Shown one piece after another: positions 8,902 to 12,032 of a stretch of DNA of 12,032 nt. How positions within the stretch are numbered: the first letter of the stretch is position 1; each line of letters starts with the position of its first letter. The stretch lies in the NCBI GenBank assembly GCA_046715235.1, contig JBKJZO010000152.1, positions 1 to 12,032 on the forward strand. The letters are read 5' to 3'. Position numbers and translations under genes: made by a program. The stretch is from JBKJZO01 sp046715235 (GTDB lineage Bacteria; Actinomycetota; Actinomycetes; BP-191). Under the pieces are notes generated by a model. The model saw nothing but the letters and a program-made list of their open reading frames with translations. It had not been told where the DNA came from and made no database searches.

Positions 8902-9572
8902 GCGAGCAGGACCGCGTGGAGGAGCACGAGCCGCGCGTCGTCATACGCGACAAGCGGCGCATCGACCCGGTGTCAGGTGAGATCCGGGTCGCTGCGTCTA
9001 CGCCGGAAGCGGCGGCCGAGGCGAGCGCCGAGCCGGTGAACGCGGTGCAGGCAGCGCTCGACGAGCGCACCGCCGATCTGCAGAGGCTCAAGGCGGAGTT
9101 CGACAACTACCGCAAGCGGGTCGAGCGCGACCGGGTGGCGGTGGCCGAGCAGTCGACGGCCGCTGTACTGGCGCAGCTGCTGCCGGTGCTGGACGACATC
9201 GACCGGGCCCGGGCGCACGGCGAGGTCGAGGGCGGCTTCAAGGTCGTCGCCGACAACCTTGAGGGGACCCTGGCCAAGTCTGGGCTGACCCGGGTGGGTG
9301 CCGAGGGCGAACCGTTCGACCCGACAGTGCATGAGGCGGTGATGCACTCGGAGTCGCCCGACGTCGACGGTCCGACCTGCGTCTCGGTATTCCGCGCGGG
9401 CTACCTGTTCCGCGACCGGTTGCTGCGGCCCGCGATGGTCGCGGTGGCGGAGCCGCCAGCAGGCACGGTGGCGGAGCCGCCAGCAGGCACGGTGACGGAG
9501 CCGCCGGCCGGTCCGGTCATCGACGAGTCGGCAGAAACCATGGTTGCGGCCGAGGACGCGGCGCAGGAGTAG
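8898..9572 (+). CDS. grpE: Nucleotide exchange factor GrpE
   Basis: 224 residues. GrpE is the dimeric co-chaperone that releases ADP from DnaK. The first 45 residues are charged and variable. A long helix (about 46-90, with ERTADLQRLKAEFDNYRKRVERD) mediates dimerisation. The beta domain (about 120-182) carries the family signature around FDPTVHEAVMH (140-150) and VFRAGYLFRDRLLRPAMVAVAE (164-185). Directly after it the protein has three copies of an eight-residue unit, VAEPPAGT, VAEPPAGT, VTEPPAGP (183-206), then an acidic end; this tail is unusual. The ATG sits inside the end of dnaK with a 4-base ATGA overlap, which suggests coupled translation. dnaJ1 begins 16 bases after the stop. Identification is secure. 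Confidence 0.98.
9444..9515 (+). repeat. 24-bp in-frame tandem repeat in grpE, three copies
   Basis: Copies at 9444-9467 and 9468-9491 are identical and the third, 9492-9515, is diverged. The unit starts GTGGCGGAGCCGCCAGCAGG and encodes VAEPPAGT. Because the period is a multiple of three, copy number can change without shifting the frame. Identity of the first two copies points to recent slippage or duplication. Confidence 0.93.
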
Positions 9573-9588
9573 ACGGAGGGAGGCGGCG

Positions 9589-10755
9589 ATGAGCAGCAAG
9601 GACTTCATCGAGAAGGACTACTACGCAACGCTCGGCGTCTCCAAGGAAGCGACCAAGGCCGAGATCAAGAAGGCCTACCGCAAACTCGCCCGCCAGCACC
9701 ACCCCGACGCCAACGCCGGCGACGACACGCGCTTCAAGGAGATCTCCGAGGCGCACGACGTGCTCTCCGACGACACGCGGCGCAAGGAGTACGACGAGAT
9801 GCGCGCGCTCTTCGCGGGCGGCGGCTTCCGTCCGGGCGGCTACGGCGGCGGCAACGGGTTCCCGCCGGGTGGGCAAGGCGGCGGATTCCGGGTCAACCTC
9901 GACGACCTGTTCGGCGGCGGCGGCGGGGGCGGCGGTTTCGGCGACATGCTCGGCGGCCTCTTCGGTGGAGCCGGCCAGCGCAGCGCGACCCGCTCGCGGC
10001 AGGCGCGTCGCGGCGCCGACATCGAGAGCGAGGTCACGCTCGGCTTCGCCGACAGCATCACCGGCGTGACGTTGCCGCTGCGGCTGACCAGCCCGCACAC
10101 CTGCCCGGCCTGCGCCGGCTCTGGCGCCGCGCCCGGCACCACGCCGCGCGTCTGCCCGACGTGCGGCGGCGCCGGTCTGACGACCCGCAACGAGGGCGGG
10201 TTCGGGTTCTCCGAACCCTGCCGTGACTGTCGGGCAACGGGCCGGCTGATCGACACCCCCTGCCCTGATTGCGGTGGCTCGGGGCAGGTCACGGGCGAGC
10301 GCACCATCACGGTGCGGATCCCGGCCGGGGTCAAGGATGGCCAGCGCATAAGGATCAAGGGCAAGGGCTCCCCGGGCAGCAACGGTGCTCCTGCGGGTGA
10401 CCTATTCGTCGTCGTGCACGTCGCGCCGCACCCGGTCTTCGGTCGCAAGGGCAACCACCTGACGGTGACCGTCCCGGTGACCTATCCCGAGGCCGCGCTC
10501 GGTGCGGAGATAGCGGTGCCCTTGCTCGACGGTTCGGTGACACTGCGCGTTCCCCCGGGCACGTCGTCGGGGCAGACGTTCCGGGTCAAGGGACGCGGCG
10601 TGCCGGCAAAGAGCGCGCCCGGCGACCTACTCGTGACGGTGAGCGTCGCCGTACCGAAGACGCTGTCCGAGCCCGCGCGCAAGGCGGTCGAGGCACTCGC
10701 CGAGTCGCTCGACACCGACCCGCGCGCGGAGCTGTTCCAGCGAGTGCGCTCATGA
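9589..10755 (+). CDS. dnaJ1: Chaperone DnaJ (Hsp40), DnaJ1 type
   Basis: 388 residues. This Hsp40 delivers clients to DnaK and stimulates its ATPase. The J domain (about 10-72) has the essential HPD at 38-40. A Gly/Phe-rich stretch (about 76-128) includes a long Gly run. The zinc-binding domain has four motifs: CPACAGSG (172), CPTCGGAG (189), CRDCRATG (211) and CPDCGGSG (225); all eight cysteines are present, but the third motif replaces the first conserved Gly by Ala. C-terminal peptide-binding and dimerisation domains follow (about 235-375). ATG 9589 is chosen because GGAGGGAGG lies just upstream and MSSKDFIEKDYY is the usual start; the frame is open to a TTG at 9544 inside grpE, but that extension is Arg-rich and unlike the family. 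Its stop overlaps the hspR start. Confidence 0.98.
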   Translation: MSSKDFIEKDYYATLGVSKEATKAEIKKAYRKLARQHHPDANAGDDTRFKEISEAHDVLSDDTRRKEYDEMRALFAGGGFRPGGYGGGNGFPPGGQGGGFRVNLDDLFGGGGGGGGFGDMLGGLFGGAGQRSATRSRQARRGADIESEVTLGFADSITGVTLPLRLTSPHTCPACAGSGAAPGTTPRVCPTCGGAGLTTRNEGGFGFSEPCRDCRATGRLIDTPCPDCGGSGQVTGERTITVRIPAGVKDGQRIRIKGKGSPGSNGAPAGDLFVVVHVAPHPVFGRKGNHLTVTVPVTYPEAALGAEIAVPLLDGSVTLRVPPGTSSGQTFRVKGRGVPAKSAPGDLLVTVSVAVPKTLSEPARKAVEALAESLDTDPRAELFQRVRS

Positions 10756-11192
10756 CCGCCGACAACAGCGACCGCCCGGCGCGGGCTGCGGACGAGCGCC
10801 CTGTCTATGTGATCTCGGTGGCCGCGGAGCTCGCCGGTATGCACCCGCAGACGCTGCGCGCCTACGACCGGCAGGGTCTGGTAACGCCCGGCCGGACCAG
10901 CGGCCGTGGCCGCCGCTACAGCGAGCGCGACGTCGCGCTGTTGCGCGAGGTGCAGCGGCTCTCGCAGGACGAGGGCATCAACCTCGCGGGTGTGAAGCGG
11001 ATCCTCGAACTGGAAGGCCGGGTGAGCGCACTGCGCGCGCGGCTAGGCGAGATGCAAGCCGAGCTCGCGGCCGCGCAGGAGGCGGCGCAAAGGCGCGAAG
11101 CCGACGTGCACAGGTCCTACCGCAGGGAGCTCGTTCCGGTGAAGCGCGCCGTCGTGCTCTGGCGCGGCCCGGATCGATCCAAGGAGCGTTGA
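10752..11192 (+). CDS. hspR: Heat-shock repressor HspR (MerR family)
   Basis: 146 residues. HspR represses the dnaK operon and often clpB by binding HAIR sites, with DnaK as co-repressor; free DnaK falls during heat stress and repression is lifted. A MerR-type winged helix-turn-helix spans about 18-88: YVISVAAELAGMHPQTLRAYDRQGLV, then the wing TSGRGRRYSERDVALL and INLAGVKRILELE. A coiled coil (about 88-118) follows, then a basic end with VVLWRGP, like the usual HspR C-terminus. The ATG overlaps the dnaJ1 stop by 4 bases (ATGA) and its own TGA shares one base with the clpB ATG. The two HAIR-like sites before dnaK make this an autoregulated operon. Confidence 0.96.
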   Translation: MTADNSDRPARAADERPVYVISVAAELAGMHPQTLRAYDRQGLVTPGRTSGRGRRYSERDVALLREVQRLSQDEGINLAGVKRILELEGRVSALRARLGEMQAELAAAQEAAQRREADVHRSYRRELVPVKRAVVLWRGPDRSKER

Positions 11193-12032
11193 TGGACGCC
11201 GACCGCCTGACGACCAAGAGCCAGGAGGCGCTGGGCACGGCAGTACGCCGGGCGGCCGCCGACGGGTCTCCGCAGGTCGAGCCGGTGCACCTGTTGCTGG
11301 CACTGCTTGCGCAACCCGACGGCATCACCGTCCCGATCCTCCGCGCGGCCGGCGCCGAGGCCTCACTCGCGCGCTCGGGCGCCGAGGAGCTGCTGGCGCG
11401 GCTACCCAAGGCACACGGTGCAACGACCGCCGCGCCGTCCGTCTCGCGGGGGGTCTCGCGCGTTCTCGAGACCGCGTCGGCTCGCGCCGAGCGACTCGGC
11501 GACGAGTACGTGTCGACGGAGCACCTGCTGCTCGGGCTGGCGACCGACGGCGGTGACGTCACTGCGCTGCTGCGCGACGTCGGCGCGACCGAGGATGCGT
11601 TGCTCAAGGCGATGAGCGAGGTACGCGGCAGCCAGCGCGTCACGTCGCAGGATCCGGAGGCCACCTACCAGGCGCTCGAGAAGTACGGGCGCGACCTGAC
11701 GCAGGACGCCCGCAACGGAAAGCTCGATCCGGTCATTGGTCGCGACGCTGAGATCAGGCGCGTCGTGCAGGTGCTCGCCCGCCGTACCAAGAACAACCCG
11801 GTGCTTATCGGGGAGCCGGGTGTCGGCAAGACCGCGATCGTCGAGGGACTTGCGCTGCGCATGGTTGCCGGCGATGTGCCGGAATCCTTGCGCGACAAGC
11901 GATTGATCGCGCTCGACCTGGCGTCGATGGTCGCCGGCGCGAAGTACCGCGGCGAGTTCGAGGTGCGGCTCAAGGCGGTGCTCAAGGAGATCCAGGATTC
12001 CAACGGCCGCATCGTCACGTTCATCGACGAGC
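11192..12032 (+). CDS. clpB: ATP-dependent disaggregase ClpB (partial, cut by the right edge)
   Basis: The first 280 residues are present out of roughly 850-870 usual for the family. ClpB is a hexameric AAA+ machine that pulls polypeptides out of aggregates together with DnaK/DnaJ/GrpE. The Clp N-domain repeats cover about 4-145 (TTKSQEALGTAVRRA, VEPVHLLLALL, then VSTEHLLLGLA). The first AAA+ domain begins near 160 with ALEKYGRDLTQDARNGKLDPVIGRD; Walker A is GEPGVGKT (207-214), the pore loop KYRG (251-254), and Walker B VTFIDE (275-280) falls at the window end. The start overlaps the hspR stop by one base (TGATG), with AAGGAG in the last hspR codons as ribosome binding site. No separate promoter or HAIR site is seen in front of it, so it should be read from the dnaK promoter. 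ClpB rather than ClpC is favoured by the sequence around 160-205 and by context. Confidence 0.95.
   Translation, partial: MDADRLTTKSQEALGTAVRRAAADGSPQVEPVHLLLALLAQPDGITVPILRAAGAEASLARSGAEELLARLPKAHGATTAAPSVSRGVSRVLETASARAERLGDEYVSTEHLLLGLATDGGDVTALLRDVGATEDALLKAMSEVRGSQRVTSQDPEATYQALEKYGRDLTQDARNGKLDPVIGRDAEIRRVVQVLARRTKNNPVLIGEPGVGKTAIVEGLALRMVAGDVPESLRDKRLIALDLASMVAGAKYRGEFEVRLKAVLKEIQDSNGRIVTFIDE

Noticed and set aside
9544..9588. TTG start for DnaJ 15 codons upstream
   Set aside because: The extension is basic and absent from the family, and a strong GGAGGGAGG precedes ATG 9589.
9830..9945. Gly-codon-rich repeat-like stretch in dnaJ1
   Set aside because: This is the normal Gly/Phe-rich linker of DnaJ, not an independent repeat element.

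Overview
The window comes from a high-GC Gram-positive bacterium (Actinomycetota). Codon third positions are strongly G/C, GTG starts are used, and the dnaK-grpE-dnaJ-hspR heat-shock order with HAIR-type operators is the actinobacterial arrangement. The genus cannot be fixed from the sequence alone. I see no mobile element, CRISPR array, tRNA or rRNA.

Left part (1-2678, minus strand): a two-gene unit. A membrane-anchored iron-sulfur oxidoreductase of the heterodisulfide-reductase/GlpC type (start 2678, end 513) is followed after 9 bases by a class IV PLP aminotransferase (start GTG 503) that runs off the left edge. A 122-bp divergent intergenic region separates this unit from a plus-strand DUF192 lipoprotein gene (2801-3415), which looks leaderless.

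Middle (3416-6879, plus strand): a large secreted thermolysin-family (M4) metalloprotease. It has a signal peptide, an FTP/PepSY propeptide, a complete zinc-protease catalytic domain and about 500 residues of C-terminal beta-sandwich modules. Its 5' leader can fold so that the ribosome binding site is paired, and it carries one rare TTA leucine codon.

Right part (6880-12032, plus strand): the heat-shock operon dnaK-grpE-dnaJ1-hspR-clpB, with clpB cut by the right edge. The promoter region carries two HAIR-like inverted repeats, the expected binding sites of HspR, encoded by the fourth gene. dnaK/grpE, dnaJ/hspR and hspR/clpB overlap by a few bases, which suggests translational coupling. The operon therefore encodes the Hsp70 machine (DnaK with co-chaperones DnaJ and GrpE), the disaggregase ClpB that works with it, and their shared repressor.

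Most of the window is conserved and ordinary. The more unusual points are the fusion of clpB into the hspR operon by a 1-base overlap, the in-frame 24-bp repeats at the end of grpE, the sequestered ribosome binding site of the protease gene, TTA codons confined to two non-housekeeping genes, and two related hairpins after consecutive genes. I found no convincing previously undescribed system.
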